DNA of 64,000 nt. Source: Mesorhizobium sp. YC-39. Lineage in GTDB: Bacteria > Pseudomonadota > Alphaproteobacteria > Rhizobiales > Rhizobiaceae. The notes below the pieces were generated by a model, which saw only the letters and a program-made list of their open reading frames with translations, was not told where the DNA came from and made no database searches. The DNA is taken from positions 558,001 through 622,000 of the forward strand of contig NZ_JAOWPS010000001.1 of assembly GCF_025753795.1 (NCBI RefSeq), in the 5' to 3' direction. Of this stretch, positions 47,074 through 57,649 are shown one piece after another (position 1 is the first letter of the stretch; every line of letters starts with the position of its first letter). The position numbers and the translations under genes were made by a program.

Positions 47074-47715
47074 ATGGTCAATGAAGTCAGATACGAGCAA
47101 GTCAAGCACGGGCTTGGCAGCTACCAGCATATGCGCAGGCTGGTGCTTGCCGTTCTGATCGTGGTGATGTTCGCGGCGCTGCTGTTCGGCCAGTCGGTCT
47201 TTCCTCCCGACACCCCAGTGCACGAAACGATCGAAATGGTCGGCGTCCTGCTGATCTTTCTCGGCGTCGTCGGGCGCTTGTGGTCGACGCTTTATATCGG
47301 CGGACGCAAATCCTCCGAAGTGGTGACCGGCGGGCCCTATTCGATCACCCGCAACCCGCTCTATGTCTTCTCCACCTTGGCTGCCGCCGGCGTCGGCGCG
47401 CAGATGGGCTCGATCACGGCCACGGTCGGCTTTGGCGTACTTTGCGCGGGTGCCTTCTACATTGTCATCCTGCGCGAGGAGAGATATCTCAAGGAGGTCC
47501 TCGGCGCGCCATACCAGGCCTATCTGGCGAAAGTGCCACGCTTTTTGCCGAAGCTGTCGCTCTATGAGGAAGGCGACACCGGCAGCTTCAAGCCGCGCCT
47601 GTTGCGGACCACGCTGCTGGATGGGCTGGTATTCCTGGTGGCGCTGCCATTCTTCGAACTGATCGACGGCGCCCAGCAGTCGGGCATGCTGCCTGTGCTG
47701 TTTCGTATTCCCTGA
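47074..47715 (+). CDS. Isoprenylcysteine methyltransferase-family (ICMT/PEMT) membrane protein
   Basis: A 213-residue membrane protein with hydrophobic segments at about 22-40, 54-70, 105-130 and 185-200. It has the conserved GGPYSITRNPLYVFSTLAAAG and ILREERYLKEVLGAPYQAYLAKVPRFLP blocks of the ICMT/PEMT methyltransferase superfamily. The methyl acceptor in bacteria is usually unknown. It sits between infC and rpmI, splitting a cluster that is contiguous in many bacteria. Confidence 0.82.
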   Translation: MVNEVRYEQVKHGLGSYQHMRRLVLAVLIVVMFAALLFGQSVFPPDTPVHETIEMVGVLLIFLGVVGRLWSTLYIGGRKSSEVVTGGPYSITRNPLYVFSTLAAAGVGAQMGSITATVGFGVLCAGAFYIVILREERYLKEVLGAPYQAYLAKVPRFLPKLSLYEEGDTGSFKPRLLRTTLLDGLVFLVALPFFELIDGAQQSGMLPVLFRIP

Positions 47716-47771
47716 TCTCCTGAGGTGTTGCACAGCCGCCGGCTTTGACGTATAGCACCGCCGTTCCAAGA

Positions 47772-47832
47772 AAACCGCCCGGCAGGGCATGCCGTGGCGG
47801 TTTCATTTGCTTTTCGGGCTTTGGTCGGCCCG
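47772..47832 (+). promoter_or_regulatory. Structured leader upstream of rpmI
   Basis: Two hairpins lie before rpmI. The first pairs AAACCGCCCGGCA with TGCCGTGGCGGTTT (one bulged T) and is followed by CATTTGCTTTTC, terminator-like. The second pairs TCGGGC with GCCCGA (47814-47832). They precede the rpmI ribosome site by about 30 bases and could be an attenuator or an autoregulatory r-protein leader. Confidence 0.5.
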
Positions 47833-47879
47833 AAGCGAACAAGAAGCGCGATGGTGCGCCACCAATACGGAGTAGCAAA

Positions 47880-48083
47880 ATGCCCAAGATGAAGACCAAG
47901 TCGGCCGCCAAGAAGCGGTTCAAGATCACAGGTACGGGTAAAGTCCTGTCGGCTGCGGCCGGCAAGCGTCACGGCATGATCAAGCGTTCCAACAAGTTCA
48001 TTCGAAATGCCCGCGGCACGATGGTTCTGGCTGAACCGGATGGCAAGAAGGTCATCAAGAATTTTCTGCCGAACGGCCTCTAG
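47880..48083 (+). CDS. rpmI: 50S ribosomal protein L35
   Basis: A 67-residue ribosomal protein: [20 protein letters not shown] and [14 protein letters not shown] are diagnostic for L35. GGAG lies upstream of the ATG. It is followed by rplT after a spacer that carries a palindromic element. Confidence 0.97.
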   Translation: MPKMKTKSAAKKRFKITGTGKVLSAAAGKRHGMIKRSNKFIRNARGTMVLAEPDGKKVIKNFLPNGL

Positions 48084-48112
48084 GGCATTCGGTCCGGACA
48101 CGCATTTGTTTT

Positions 48113-48160
48113 ACGCAATTCCGAGCGGAAAACCGCAGGGCATTTTTCCTGGAATTGCTT
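48113..48160. repeat. Palindromic element between rpmI and rplT
   Basis: GCAATTCC and GGAATTGC bound a roughly 45-base element containing GAGCGGAAAACCGCAGGGCA. It ends just before the AAGGAG of rplT. Its core and ends differ from the AACCGG family, but the layout is alike. Confidence 0.6.
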
Positions 48161-48176
48161 TTAAGGAGATCATGAC

Positions 48177-48578
48177 ATGGCACGCGTAAAAAGAGGCGTC
48201 ACCTCGCACGCCAAGCACAAGAAGGTCCTGAAAGCCGCCAAGGGCTTCTACGGCCGCCGCAAGAACACCATCCGCATCGCCAAGCAGGCGGTGGAAAAGT
48301 CGCTGCAGTACGCTTACCGCGACCGCAAGAACCGCAAGCGCTCGTTCCGCGCGCTGTGGATCCAGCGCATCAATGCCGCGACCCACGAGCACGGCCTGAC
48401 CTATGGCCGCTTCATCGACGGCCTCAACAAGGCCGGCATCGAGATCGACCGCAAGATCCTGTCGGACATGGCCATCCACGAGCCGCAGGCTTTCGCCGCA
48501 CTCGTGGTCAAGGCCAAGGTCGCGCTCGAATACCTCAAGAACACCACGCCGAACGCTTTTGAAAGCGCTGTCGCTTAA
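48177..48578 (+). CDS. rplT: 50S ribosomal protein L20
   Basis: A 133-residue ribosomal protein with the start [19 protein letters not shown] and then [20 protein letters not shown], diagnostic for L20, which is needed early in 50S assembly and is an autoregulator in other bacteria. TTAAGGAGAT precedes the ATG. A strong terminator follows. Confidence 0.97.
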   Translation: MARVKRGVTSHAKHKKVLKAAKGFYGRRKNTIRIAKQAVEKSLQYAYRDRKNRKRSFRALWIQRINAATHEHGLTYGRFIDGLNKAGIEIDRKILSDMAIHEPQAFAALVVKAKVALEYLKNTTPNAFESAVA

Positions 48579-48617
48579 GACCAGCGCTTCCCAAGCATTC
48601 GCAATTCTGATTTGGGG

Positions 48618-48651
48618 AACCCGCGCTGGCACGGCTGGCGCGGGTTTTTCT
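48618..48651 (+). terminator. Rho-independent terminator of rplT
   Basis: The stem ACCCGCGC/GCGCGGGT with an inner TGGC.ACG.GCT(G) loop is followed by TTTTCTTTGC. It separates rplT from pheS. Confidence 0.85.
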
Positions 48652-48674
48652 TTGCTTCCCATCGGGCCCGGAAC

Positions 48675-49760
48675 ATGAGCGATATGGAAACTCTAGAGAA
48701 TTCCCTGATGGCCGACATCGCGTCGGCGGCCGACGAGCAGGCCATCGAAGCCGTGCGCGTTTCGGCGCTCGGCAAGAAGGGCTCGGTCTCTGAAATGCTG
48801 AAGACGCTGGGCGCGATGAGCGCCGAGGAGCGTCAGCTCAAGGGTCCGGCGATCAACGGCCTCAAGAACCGCGTCACCGAGGCGCTTTCCGCCCGGCGCG
48901 CCGAGCTGAAGGATGTGGCGATCACCGCCAGGCTCGCTGCGGAAAAAGTCGACGTAACGCTGCCGGTGCGCCAGTCGCCGGCCGAGCGCGGCCGCATCCA
49001 TCCGATCAGCCAGGTCATCGACGAGATCGCGGCGATCTTCGGCGATCTCGGTTTCGCCATCGCCGAAGGTCCCGATATCGAGACCGACTACTACAATTTC
49101 ACCGCGCTGAACTTCCCGGAAGGCCACCCGGCGCGCGAGATGCACGACACCTTCTTCTTCCAGCCGGACGAGAAGGGCGAGCGCAAGCTGTTGCGCACCC
49201 ACACCTCGCCGGTGCAGATCCGCACCATGGAGCGGCAGAAGCCGCCGATCCGCATCGTCATTCCGGGTAAGACCTACCGGCAGGATTCGGACGCCACCCA
49301 CTCGCCGATGTTCCATCAGGTTGAGGGGCTGGTTATCGACAAGACGGCCAATGTCGCCAACATGAAATGGGTGCTGGAAGAGTTCTGCAAGGCCTTCTTC
49401 GAGGTGCCGAAGGTCAAGATGCGCTTCCGCCCGTCCTTCTTCCCGTTCACCGAGCCCAGCCTCGAGGTCGACATCCAGTGCGACCGCTCGCGCCCGGGCG
49501 AAGTGCGGTTCGGCGAAGGCTCCGACTGGATGGAGATCCTCGGCTGCGGCATGGTGCACCCTAATGTGCTGAGGCATGGCGGACTCGACCCGGACGAGTA
49601 CCAGGGCTTTGCCTGGGGCATGGGCATCGACCGCATCGCCATGCTGAAATACGGCATGCCGGACCTGCGCGCCTTCTTCGACGCCGACGTGCGCTGGCTG
49701 TCGCATTACGGTTTCAGGCCGCTCGACATGCCGACGCTGTTCGGGGGCTTGAGCACATGA
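48675..49760 (+). CDS. pheS: Phenylalanine-tRNA ligase alpha subunit
   Basis: The catalytic subunit of the heterotetrameric PheRS, 361 residues. It has the N-terminal coiled coil (with [18 protein letters not shown]), class II motif 2 around [18 protein letters not shown] and motif 3 in [17 protein letters not shown]. The start MSDMETLEN lies past the rplT terminator. Its stop overlaps the next gene by four bases. Confidence 0.97.
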   Translation: MSDMETLENSLMADIASAADEQAIEAVRVSALGKKGSVSEMLKTLGAMSAEERQLKGPAINGLKNRVTEALSARRAELKDVAITARLAAEKVDVTLPVRQSPAERGRIHPISQVIDEIAAIFGDLGFAIAEGPDIETDYYNFTALNFPEGHPAREMHDTFFFQPDEKGERKLLRTHTSPVQIRTMERQKPPIRIVIPGKTYRQDSDATHSPMFHQVEGLVIDKTANVANMKWVLEEFCKAFFEVPKVKMRFRPSFFPFTEPSLEVDIQCDRSRPGEVRFGEGSDWMEILGCGMVHPNVLRHGGLDPDEYQGFAWGMGIDRIAMLKYGMPDLRAFFDADVRWLSHYGFRPLDMPTLFGGLST

Positions 49761-50191
49761 CGCCGCACACCGGCGGTTGCCGCTGCGGCGCCGTGCGGTT
49801 CGAGGCCTCGGCCGAACCGCATCATATCAGCTATTGCCATTGCGGCGATTGCCGGCGGGCCAGCGGCGCGCCGGTATCGGCCTTTGTCGGCTTCATGACT
49901 GACCAGGTCGCCTTTACCGGCAAAGCGTTGAAGATGTTCGAGAACGGGCCGGTGACGCGCTCCTTCTGCGGCATCTGCGGCTCGCCCATCGCCTATGTCG
50001 ATGAGCGGCTGGCGAACCACATCTATTTCATGCTCGGGGCCATGGACATGCCGGCTTACTTCAGGCCGACGCACCATGCCCATGTCCGCGAGCAGCTTCC
50101 TTTCCTGCACATGCCGGACGACTTGCCGCGCCATCTCAAGACCAGCGTGCCAAGACCATCGTCGTCTAACCCAGACGGAACCCAGTCATGA
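49757..50191 (+). CDS. GFA / CENP-V family zinc protein
   Basis: A 144-residue zinc-binding protein of the glutathione-dependent formaldehyde-activating (GFA) fold. Zinc cysteines are visible as C8-x-C10, C27-x-C29-x2-C32 and C71-x2-C74. Most family members have no proven activity, so the name does not establish formaldehyde metabolism. It overlaps pheS by four bases before and pheT by four bases after, so it is made together with the PheRS subunits. Confidence 0.88.
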   Translation: MTPHTGGCRCGAVRFEASAEPHHISYCHCGDCRRASGAPVSAFVGFMTDQVAFTGKALKMFENGPVTRSFCGICGSPIAYVDERLANHIYFMLGAMDMPAYFRPTHHAHVREQLPFLHMPDDLPRHLKTSVPRPSSSNPDGTQS

Positions 50192-52596
50192 AATTCACCC
50201 TCTCCTGGCTCAAGGACCATCTCGAGACTGAGGCCTCGCTGGCCGAGATCGTCGAACGGCTGACCTCGATCGGCCTCGAAGTCGAGCATGTCGACGACAA
50301 ATCCAGCCTGAAGCCCTTCGTCATCGCCAAGGTGCTGACGGCGGTGCAGCACCCCGACGCCGACCGGCTGCGCGTGCTTACCGTCGATACCGGCGACGGC
50401 AAGCCTCCCGTGCAGGTGGTCTGCGGCGCGCCCAATGCCCGTGCGGGCCTGATCGGCGCCTTCGCCGCGCCCGGCACCTATGTTCCCGGCATCGACGTGA
50501 CGCTGACCGTCGGCAAGATACGCGGTGTCGAAAGCCACGGCATGATGTGCTCCGAGCGCGAACTCGAACTGTCCGACGAGCACAATGGCATTATCGACCT
50601 GCCTGAAGATGCGCCGGTCGGCACCAGCTTCGCCGCCTATGCGCATCTCGACGATCCGGTGATCGAGATCAATCTGACGCCGAACCGGCCGGACGCGACC
50701 AGCGTCTATGGCATCGCCAGGGATCTCGCGGCGAGCGGTCTCGGCCGTCTCACAGGCGGCGCGATCATGCCGCATGCCGGCAACGGCATGTGCCCGGTCA
50801 AGGTAAAGATTGAAGCGCCGGAGCTTTGCCCCGGTTTTGCGCTGCGGCTGATCAAGGGTGTGAAGAACGGTCCGTCGCCGAAATGGCTGCAGCAGCGGCT
50901 GATCGCTATTGGGCTGAGGCCGATCAGCGCGCTGGTCGACATCACCAACTATGTCACATTCGACCGCGGCCGGCCGCTGCATGTGTTCGACGCGAAGAAA
51001 GTGGCCGGCAACCTCGCCGTGCGCCGGGCGCGTGATGGCGAAAAGGTGCAGGCGCTTGATGGCCGCGAGTACACGCTGACGCCCGAAATGTGCGTCATCG
51101 CGGACGAAGACGGCGTCGAATCGATCGCCGGCATCATGGGTGGTGAGCATTCCGGCTGCGACGAGAACACGACCGACGTGCTGATCGAATCCGCGCTGTG
51201 GGATCCGATTACCACGGCGCGCACCGGCCGCACGCTCGGCATCATCACCGATGCGCGCTACCGCTTCGAGCGCGGCGTCGATCCGGAATTCATGGTGCCC
51301 GGCGTGGAGCTGGCGACGAAGCTGGTGCTCGACTTCTGCGGCGGCACGCCGACCGAGATCGAGGTGGCCGGATATGCTGGCCATGTCGAGAAGATCATTG
51401 CCTTCCCGCTGTCGGAAGTGAAAAGGCTGACCGGCATCGAGGTGCCGAGGGACGAGAGCCTCGGTATCCTGACCCGCCTCGGCTTCAAGCCGGAAGGCGC
51501 GGGCGAGGTTATCGACGTCAAGGTGCCGTCCTGGCGGCCGGATGTCGACGGCAAGGCCGATCTGGTCGAAGAGGTGATGCGCATCCACGGCGTCGACAAC
51601 ATCTTGGCCCAGCCACTCGGCGCTCATGACGCGGTCAACGCAAAAATCCTGACGACGCTGCAGATTCGCACCCGGACGGCAAAGCGGGCGCTGGCCGTGC
51701 GCGGCATGATGGAGGCCGTCACCTGGTCGTTCATTCCGGCAAAGCACGCCGAGCTGTTCGGCGGCGGCCAGACGGCGCTGAAACTTGCCAACCCGATTGC
51801 CGCCGACATGTCCGATATGCGGCCCTCGCTGCTGCCCGGCCTGATCGCCGCCGCCCAGCGCAATGCCGACAAGGGCATTGGCGATGTCGCGCTCTTCGAA
51901 GTCTCGGGCACCTATGAGGGCGATGGCGCCGACCAGCAGCGACGTGTCGCCGCCGGCGTGCGGCGCGGCACGGCCAAGCTCGACGGCTCCGGCCGCAACT
52001 GGGCCGGCAATTCAGGTCCGGTCGGCGTGTTCGACGCCAAGGCCGACGCGATCGCCGCGCTCGAAGCCTGCGGCGCGCCGGTCGAGCGGCTGCAAATCGA
52101 GGCCGGCGGCCCGGCCTGGTATCATCCCGGCCGCTCCGGCACGATCAAGCTTGGGCCGAAGACGGTGCTCGGCACATTCGGCGAGTTCCATCCGAAGACG
52201 CTGGAGGGGCTGGATGTTTCGGGACCGCTGTGCGGCTTCGAGGTCTTTGTCGATGCCGTGCCGGAGCCGAAGGCCAAGCCGACGCGGACAAAGCCGAAGC
52301 TGGAGCTCTCCGCCTTCCAGGCGGTGAAGCGCGATTTCGCCTTCGTCGTCGACAGAGCGGTCGAGGCCGGCACGCTGGTTCGCGCCGCCCTTGCCGCCGA
52401 CAAGAAGCTGATCACCGGTGTCTCGGTCTTCGACGTCTTCGAAGGCGCTGCGCTGGGTGCCACCAACAAGTCGATCGCCATCGAGGTGTCGATCCAGCCG
52501 GTCGAGAAGACGCTGACCGACGAGGATTTCGAGGCGCTGGCCAAGCGCATCGTCGAGAATGTCGGCAAGCAGACGGGCGGCGTGCTCAGGGCTTAA
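50188..52596 (+). CDS. pheT: Phenylalanine-tRNA ligase beta subunit
   Basis: The larger PheRS subunit, 802 residues. It shows the N-terminal OB-fold tRNA-binding domain ([19 protein letters not shown], about 40-150), B3/B4 editing domain, B5 (around 400-480), the catalytic-like core and a C-terminal anticodon-binding FDX-ACB domain ([20 protein letters not shown] onward). The start overlaps the GFA gene stop. Confidence 0.97.
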   Translation: MKFTLSWLKDHLETEASLAEIVERLTSIGLEVEHVDDKSSLKPFVIAKVLTAVQHPDADRLRVLTVDTGDGKPPVQVVCGAPNARAGLIGAFAAPGTYVPGIDVTLTVGKIRGVESHGMMCSERELELSDEHNGIIDLPEDAPVGTSFAAYAHLDDPVIEINLTPNRPDATSVYGIARDLAASGLGRLTGGAIMPHAGNGMCPVKVKIEAPELCPGFALRLIKGVKNGPSPKWLQQRLIAIGLRPISALVDITNYVTFDRGRPLHVFDAKKVAGNLAVRRARDGEKVQALDGREYTLTPEMCVIADEDGVESIAGIMGGEHSGCDENTTDVLIESALWDPITTARTGRTLGIITDARYRFERGVDPEFMVPGVELATKLVLDFCGGTPTEIEVAGYAGHVEKIIAFPLSEVKRLTGIEVPRDESLGILTRLGFKPEGAGEVIDVKVPSWRPDVDGKADLVEEVMRIHGVDNILAQPLGAHDAVNAKILTTLQIRTRTAKRALAVRGMMEAVTWSFIPAKHAELFGGGQTALKLANPIAADMSDMRPSLLPGLIAAAQRNADKGIGDVALFEVSGTYEGDGADQQRRVAAGVRRGTAKLDGSGRNWAGNSGPVGVFDAKADAIAALEACGAPVERLQIEAGGPAWYHPGRSGTIKLGPKTVLGTFGEFHPKTLEGLDVSGPLCGFEVFVDAVPEPKAKPTRTKPKLELSAFQAVKRDFAFVVDRAVEAGTLVRAALAADKKLITGVSVFDVFEGAALGATNKSIAIEVSIQPVEKTLTDEDFEALAKRIVENVGKQTGGVLRA

Positions 52597-52635
52597 GGGA
52601 TTGCCGTCCGGTGGCGAATCGCCTTCCAACAGGCG

Positions 52636-53238
52636 ATGGACCATTTGCGCTATTCCGGGCTCTCCTTTGAAAGGCAACGGACGGCCTTTCTCGACATCGT
52701 CTCCGCCGACCCTCTACTCGGCGAGACGCTGGCGCGGGCGCGCGCGCTCGATTTGCCCGATTGGCTGGTTGTCTCAGGCGCGCTCTACAACAGCGTCTGG
52801 AACCATCTGACGGGAAAGCCATCGGGTTACGGCATCAGGGATGTCGACCTGTTCTATTTCGACGAGAGTGACCTCTCCTATGAAGCCGAGGACGGAGTGA
52901 TCGCCCGCGCCGCGCCAGTCTTCGCCGGCCTGCCGCTGCCGGTCGAGATCCGCAATCAGGCGCGGGTGCATCTATGGTATCCCCTGAAGTTCGGGCGAAC
53001 CTGCCCCCGCTATACGAGCTCCAGCCACTCGCTCAGCTTTTTCGCCTCGCGGACCCATGCGGTCGGCGTCCACATGGGCAATGACGGCCAGCTCCAATTG
53101 GTGGCGCCGTTCGGCCTCGACGACATCTTCTCGTTTCGCATCTCCCCGAACCGGGTGATGGACAACCAGGAGACGCACGAGACAAAGGGCGCCCGGGCGC
53201 GAGCCAGCTGGCCGGAGATCACTGTCGTGCCCTGGTAG
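52636..53238 (+). CDS. Nucleotidyltransferase family protein (DUF925 type)
   Basis: A 200-residue protein of the NTP_transf_6 (DUF925) family. LVVSGALYNSVWNHLTGK, then YGIRDVDLFYFDESDLSYEAED carries the acidic pair in DVDLFYFD expected of nucleotidyltransferases, and PVEIRNQARVHLWYPLKFG is the family block. Substrate and role are unknown. It starts 40 bases past pheT and ends in a terminator-like hairpin. Confidence 0.83.
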   Translation: MDHLRYSGLSFERQRTAFLDIVSADPLLGETLARARALDLPDWLVVSGALYNSVWNHLTGKPSGYGIRDVDLFYFDESDLSYEAEDGVIARAAPVFAGLPLPVEIRNQARVHLWYPLKFGRTCPRYTSSSHSLSFFASRTHAVGVHMGNDGQLQLVAPFGLDDIFSFRISPNRVMDNQETHETKGARARASWPEITVVPW

Positions 53239-53249
53239 GACTTGTGCAA

Positions 53250-53273
53250 AAAGGGGCGCCTGAGCGCCCCTTT
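53250..53273. terminator. Bidirectional hairpin terminator
   Basis: The stem AAAGGGGCGC/GCGCCCCTTT with a 4-base loop lies between convergent genes. A-rich sequence on one side and CTTT on the other suggest it serves both directions. Confidence 0.7.
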
Positions 53274-53295
53274 CGGTGGTCTCAGACGTCGACGG

Positions 53296-54294
<999 letters not shown>

Positions 54295-54387
54295 GCGTCT
54301 CCTTGTTGCGATGCGACTGAGGTAATGTCTTGAACCTTGTTCGATAATCGTCTCTTATTCGCACAGGCTGTTCCAAGAAATAGATCA

Positions 54388-55278
54388 ATGAATCGCGCTC
54401 ATCTTTCGCAACTGGCGGTGCTGGCCACCGTCGCCCAATGCGGCAGCTTTCGCGGCGCCGCCAGGGAACTGGCCATCGCGCCCTCGGCGGTCAGCCATGC
54501 GGTGTCCAGCCTGGAGGCCCGACTTGGCGTGCGACTCTTGGCGCGCAGCACCCGCAGCGTCGCGCCGACCGAGGCAGGGGCGCAATTGCTGGAGCGGCTG
54601 CGGCCGGCACTGTCGGAGATCGACCTGGCGCTGGAAACAGCGATCGAGGCGCGCGACCGGCCGGCCGGCAATCTGCGGCTGACCGTGCCGCGCACCGCGG
54701 CCCACCTTACGCTGACGCCCAGACTCGGCGCCTTTGCATCGGCCTATCCCGACATCGTGCTGGAGATCGTCATCGAGGACCGCTTCACCGATGTGGTCGA
54801 AGGCGGTTTCGATGCCGGCGTGCGGCTTGGCGAGAGCCTGCAGGGCGACATGATCGCGGTGCGCATTGGGCCCAATCTTCGCGGCGCCGTCGTCGGCGCG
54901 CCCTCCTATTTCGCGGCCATGCCCAAACCGCAACATCCGCACGATCTTGCCGATCATCGCTGCATCCGCTTCCGCTTCTCCAGCGGCATCCTCTACCGCT
55001 GGGAATTCGAAAAGGACGGCGAGGAGATCGAGTTCGCCGCTCAAGGCCCGCTGATCCTCGACGAGGATCATCTGATCGCCCAGGCGGCCATCGATGGCGC
55101 CGGGCTTGCCTTCTTGTTCGAAGATTATGTCCGGGCGCCGCTTGCCGACGGCAGGCTCATTCGCGTGCTGGAGGACTGGTGCCCGTCCTTCGACGGTTTC
55201 TTCGTCTATTATCCAAGCCGCCGACAGATGCGGCCGGCGCTGCGCGCCTTTGTCGATTTCTTCAAGACGGCCGGATGA
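54388..55278 (+). CDS. LysR-family transcriptional regulator
   Basis: A 296-residue LysR regulator. The winged helix-turn-helix (residues 1-60) has AARELAIAPSAVSHAVSSLEARLGVRL-type sequence and is followed by the linker helix and the effector-binding domain (about 90-290). The start MNRAHLSQLAVLA is preferred over one 17 codons earlier. It diverges from the aldo/keto reductase, its likely target. The effector is unknown. Confidence 0.9.
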   Translation: MNRAHLSQLAVLATVAQCGSFRGAARELAIAPSAVSHAVSSLEARLGVRLLARSTRSVAPTEAGAQLLERLRPALSEIDLALETAIEARDRPAGNLRLTVPRTAAHLTLTPRLGAFASAYPDIVLEIVIEDRFTDVVEGGFDAGVRLGESLQGDMIAVRIGPNLRGAVVGAPSYFAAMPKPQHPHDLADHRCIRFRFSSGILYRWEFEKDGEEIEFAAQGPLILDEDHLIAQAAIDGAGLAFLFEDYVRAPLADGRLIRVLEDWCPSFDGFFVYYPSRRQMRPALRAFVDFFKTAG

Positions 55279-55306
55279 AAACCGATCTCGCCGGCGTTTA
55301 CCGACC

Positions 55307-55885
55307 ATGCCCACATCGATCACCAACAGCACGAGCCGCTATGGCTGGGCGGCGATCGTTCTTCACTGGCTGATCGCGGCGATCTTCATCGGTCAGTTCG
55401 CGCTCGGTTTCGTCATGGTGCGGCTCACCAGCCAGCGCACCGCCTTCGAACTGATCCAGCTGCACAAGTCGTTTGGTTTCCTGCTGCTTGGCCTCATCAT
55501 CCTGCGCATCGCCTGGCGCCTCGGCAATGCGGTACCAACATTGCCGCGCTCTGTCGGGCCTTTCGAACGCCGGGCGGCACCGCTCGCACACCTTGCGCTT
55601 TATGCTTTCCAGATCGCGCTGCCTCTGTCCGGCTGGGCGCTGGTTTCGGTTTCGATGCTGGAGATCCCCAGCATGCCGTTCAACCTGTTCGTGATGCCGA
55701 ACCTGCCGCTTGGCGAATCGGACGCGGCCGAGAGCTTCTGGGCGGCAGCGCATTGGTATCTTGCCTATGCCGGCATCGCGTTGGTCACGCTGCATGTCGC
55801 GGCGGCGCTCCGTCACCACTTCTGGCTGCGCGACAGCGTGCTTCGTCGTATGATCACGCCTTCGTCAGACCGTGACATGGAATAG
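55307..55885 (+). CDS. Cytochrome b561-type membrane protein
   Basis: A 192-residue four-helix di-heme b561 protein. Likely heme histidines are in VLHWLIAAI, LIQLHKSFGF, AAHWYLAYAG and VTLHVAAALRHHF. It probably moves electrons from the quinone pool or across the inner membrane. The start MPTSITNSTSRYGW is set by family length, since the frame is open far upstream inside the LysR gene. A YceI-type periplasmic protein follows, a common pairing. Confidence 0.88.
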   Translation: MPTSITNSTSRYGWAAIVLHWLIAAIFIGQFALGFVMVRLTSQRTAFELIQLHKSFGFLLLGLIILRIAWRLGNAVPTLPRSVGPFERRAAPLAHLALYAFQIALPLSGWALVSVSMLEIPSMPFNLFVMPNLPLGESDAAESFWAAAHWYLAYAGIALVTLHVAAALRHHFWLRDSVLRRMITPSSDRDME

Positions 55886-55953
55886 GGCGGGCGGCTCATT
55901 CGTTGATGGGGCGAGGACGCAGACAATGCGCGTCTCCAGAAGGAAAAAACCCC

Positions 55954-56529
55954 ATGTACGCACGCATCTTCGGATTTGCGGCAGTTGCCGCTTGCCTTGC
56001 CATGCCCGCTTCCGCGGCGGTCGCCCTTAGCGATGCTGCCGGCAGTTATACGATCAGTCCGGCCAGTTCCAGCATCCATTTCTCAATCGGCAAGGTCGGT
56101 GGCGGCGGGCTCGACGGCACTTTCTCTCGTTTCAAGGGCTCGATCCGCATCGACAACAGCGATGTCGGGCGCTCCCAGGTCAATTTCACCATCTTCCCTG
56201 AAAGCGTCGACACCGGCCAAAGCCGCATCGACGCCTTCCTTCGTTCGGACGCTGTGTTCGACGCCGCCAACAGCCCGGAAATCCAGTTCCGCTCGACCAG
56301 CGTGAACCGCACTGGCGACACCACCGCCCTGGTTACCGGCCGGCTGACGGCACGCGGCAAGACCTTTCCCGAAGAGTTCACGGCCGAGCTCGACGGCCTC
56401 AAGGCCGGCACGATAAAATTCCACGTCACAGGCAAGGTGCTGCGGTCGCGCTACGGCATGGATGTCGGCACGCCGATCTACTCCAACATCGTCGACTTCG
56501 ACATGACGCTTACGGGCAAGAGGGGCTAG
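55954..56529 (+). CDS. YceI family periplasmic protein
   Basis: A 191-residue exported lipocalin-like protein. The signal peptide MYARIFGFAAVAACLAMPAS ends with an A-x-A type site near residue 22. The mature part shows YTISPASSSIHFSIGKVGGG, FKGSIRIDNSD and VTGRLTARGKTFP, which define the YceI polyprenol-binding fold. AAGGA precedes the ATG. The YceI/b561 pair may take part in isoprenoid-quinone or stress functions; the role is unproven. Confidence 0.88.
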   Translation: MYARIFGFAAVAACLAMPASAAVALSDAAGSYTISPASSSIHFSIGKVGGGGLDGTFSRFKGSIRIDNSDVGRSQVNFTIFPESVDTGQSRIDAFLRSDAVFDAANSPEIQFRSTSVNRTGDTTALVTGRLTARGKTFPEEFTAELDGLKAGTIKFHVTGKVLRSRYGMDVGTPIYSNIVDFDMTLTGKRG

Positions 56530-56645
56530 CCTTCACCGAGCCACCTCTCCTCACTTCGTGAGGCGAGGAACTAGCGCTCCCGCATTGGCTTTTCCGACGA
56601 TTTCAGGCAAACCTCCACTCCTGCAATCGAGATGGAGGAAGCCTG

Positions 56646-57632
56646 ATGTTCCGATGGGGTGTTTTGTCGACGGCCAAGATCGGCCGCGAGCATCTGTTGC
56701 CCGCGATGGTCGAGGCGGAGAATGGCGTTTTGTCGGCGATCGCCAGCCGCGACGTGTCGAAAGCGCGTGCGCTGGCCGAGCGCTTCGGCGCGCGCCATGC
56801 CTTCGGGTCCTATGAGGAACTGCTTGCGTCCAAGGAGGTCGATGGCGTCTACATCCCGCTGCCGACCTCGCAGCATGTCGAATGGACGGCGAAGGCGATC
56901 GAAGCCGGCAAGCATGTGCTGGTCGAAAAGCCGCTGGCGCTCGATGCCAAGGACATTCCGCCATTGATCAAGCTGCGCGACACCAAAAAGGTGCTGGTTT
57001 GCGAAGCCTTCATGGTCGTCTACCACCCGCAATGGATCAAGGTGCGTGACCTCATCGCCAGCGGCGCCATCGGCCGGCTGCGCCACGTGCAGGGCGCGTT
57101 CTCCTACTACAATGTCGATCCCACCAACATGCGCAACCAGCTCGACCTTGGCGGCGGCGCGCTGCCCGACATCGGCGTCTACCCGACGGTGTCGACGCGC
57201 TTTTCAACCGGCAAGGAGCCGTTGCGCGTCCAGGCAACGATCGAGCGGGACAAGAAATTCGGCACCGACATCTATTCCTCGATCCGTGCCGATTTCGGCG
57301 ACTTCGAACTGTCCTTCTATCTGTCGACGCAGATGGCTGCGCGGCAAGTGATGGTGTTCCACGGCGAGAAGGGGTTCATCGAAGTTTTCTCGCCGTTCAA
57401 TGCAGGGCTCTATGACCATCACCGCATCGAGCTGCATAATCAGAACCACGCAGAGGCGCAGGTGTTCCGCTTCCCCGGCACGCAGCAGTACCGGCTGGAG
57501 GTCGAGGCCTTCGCGCGGGCAGCACAAGGCGGCAAGGACCGCGTCTTCACGTTGGAAGAGTCGGTGCTCAACCAGAAGGTCATCGACGCCATCTTCCGCG
57601 CCGGCGAGAAGGAAGGCTGGGAGAAGGTCTAG
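56646..57632 (+). CDS. Gfo/Idh/MocA family oxidoreductase
   Basis: A 328-residue NAD(P)-dependent sugar or inositol dehydrogenase-like protein. The Rossmann start is [20 protein letters not shown]; the catalytic lysine is in [24 protein letters not shown] is the substrate-side motif. Exact substrate is unknown; deoxy-sugars, inositols and trans-dihydrodiols are all possible. GGAGG precedes the ATG. The FAD gene downstream starts 17 bases after its stop. Confidence 0.88.
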   Translation: MFRWGVLSTAKIGREHLLPAMVEAENGVLSAIASRDVSKARALAERFGARHAFGSYEELLASKEVDGVYIPLPTSQHVEWTAKAIEAGKHVLVEKPLALDAKDIPPLIKLRDTKKVLVCEAFMVVYHPQWIKVRDLIASGAIGRLRHVQGAFSYYNVDPTNMRNQLDLGGGALPDIGVYPTVSTRFSTGKEPLRVQATIERDKKFGTDIYSSIRADFGDFELSFYLSTQMAARQVMVFHGEKGFIEVFSPFNAGLYDHHRIELHNQNHAEAQVFRFPGTQQYRLEVEAFARAAQGGKDRVFTLEESVLNQKVIDAIFRAGEKEGWEKV

Positions 57633-57649
57633 CCTGACCATGATCCAAA

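Noticed and set aside
50056-51747. 563-codon open frame antisense to pheT
   Set aside because: Shadow of the tRNA-binding and B3/B4 regions of PheT; no family match.
56544-56568. Hairpin CCTCTCCTCAC/GTGAGGCGAGG after the YceI gene as a terminator
   Set aside because: Stem is plausible but no T-run follows; left unassigned.
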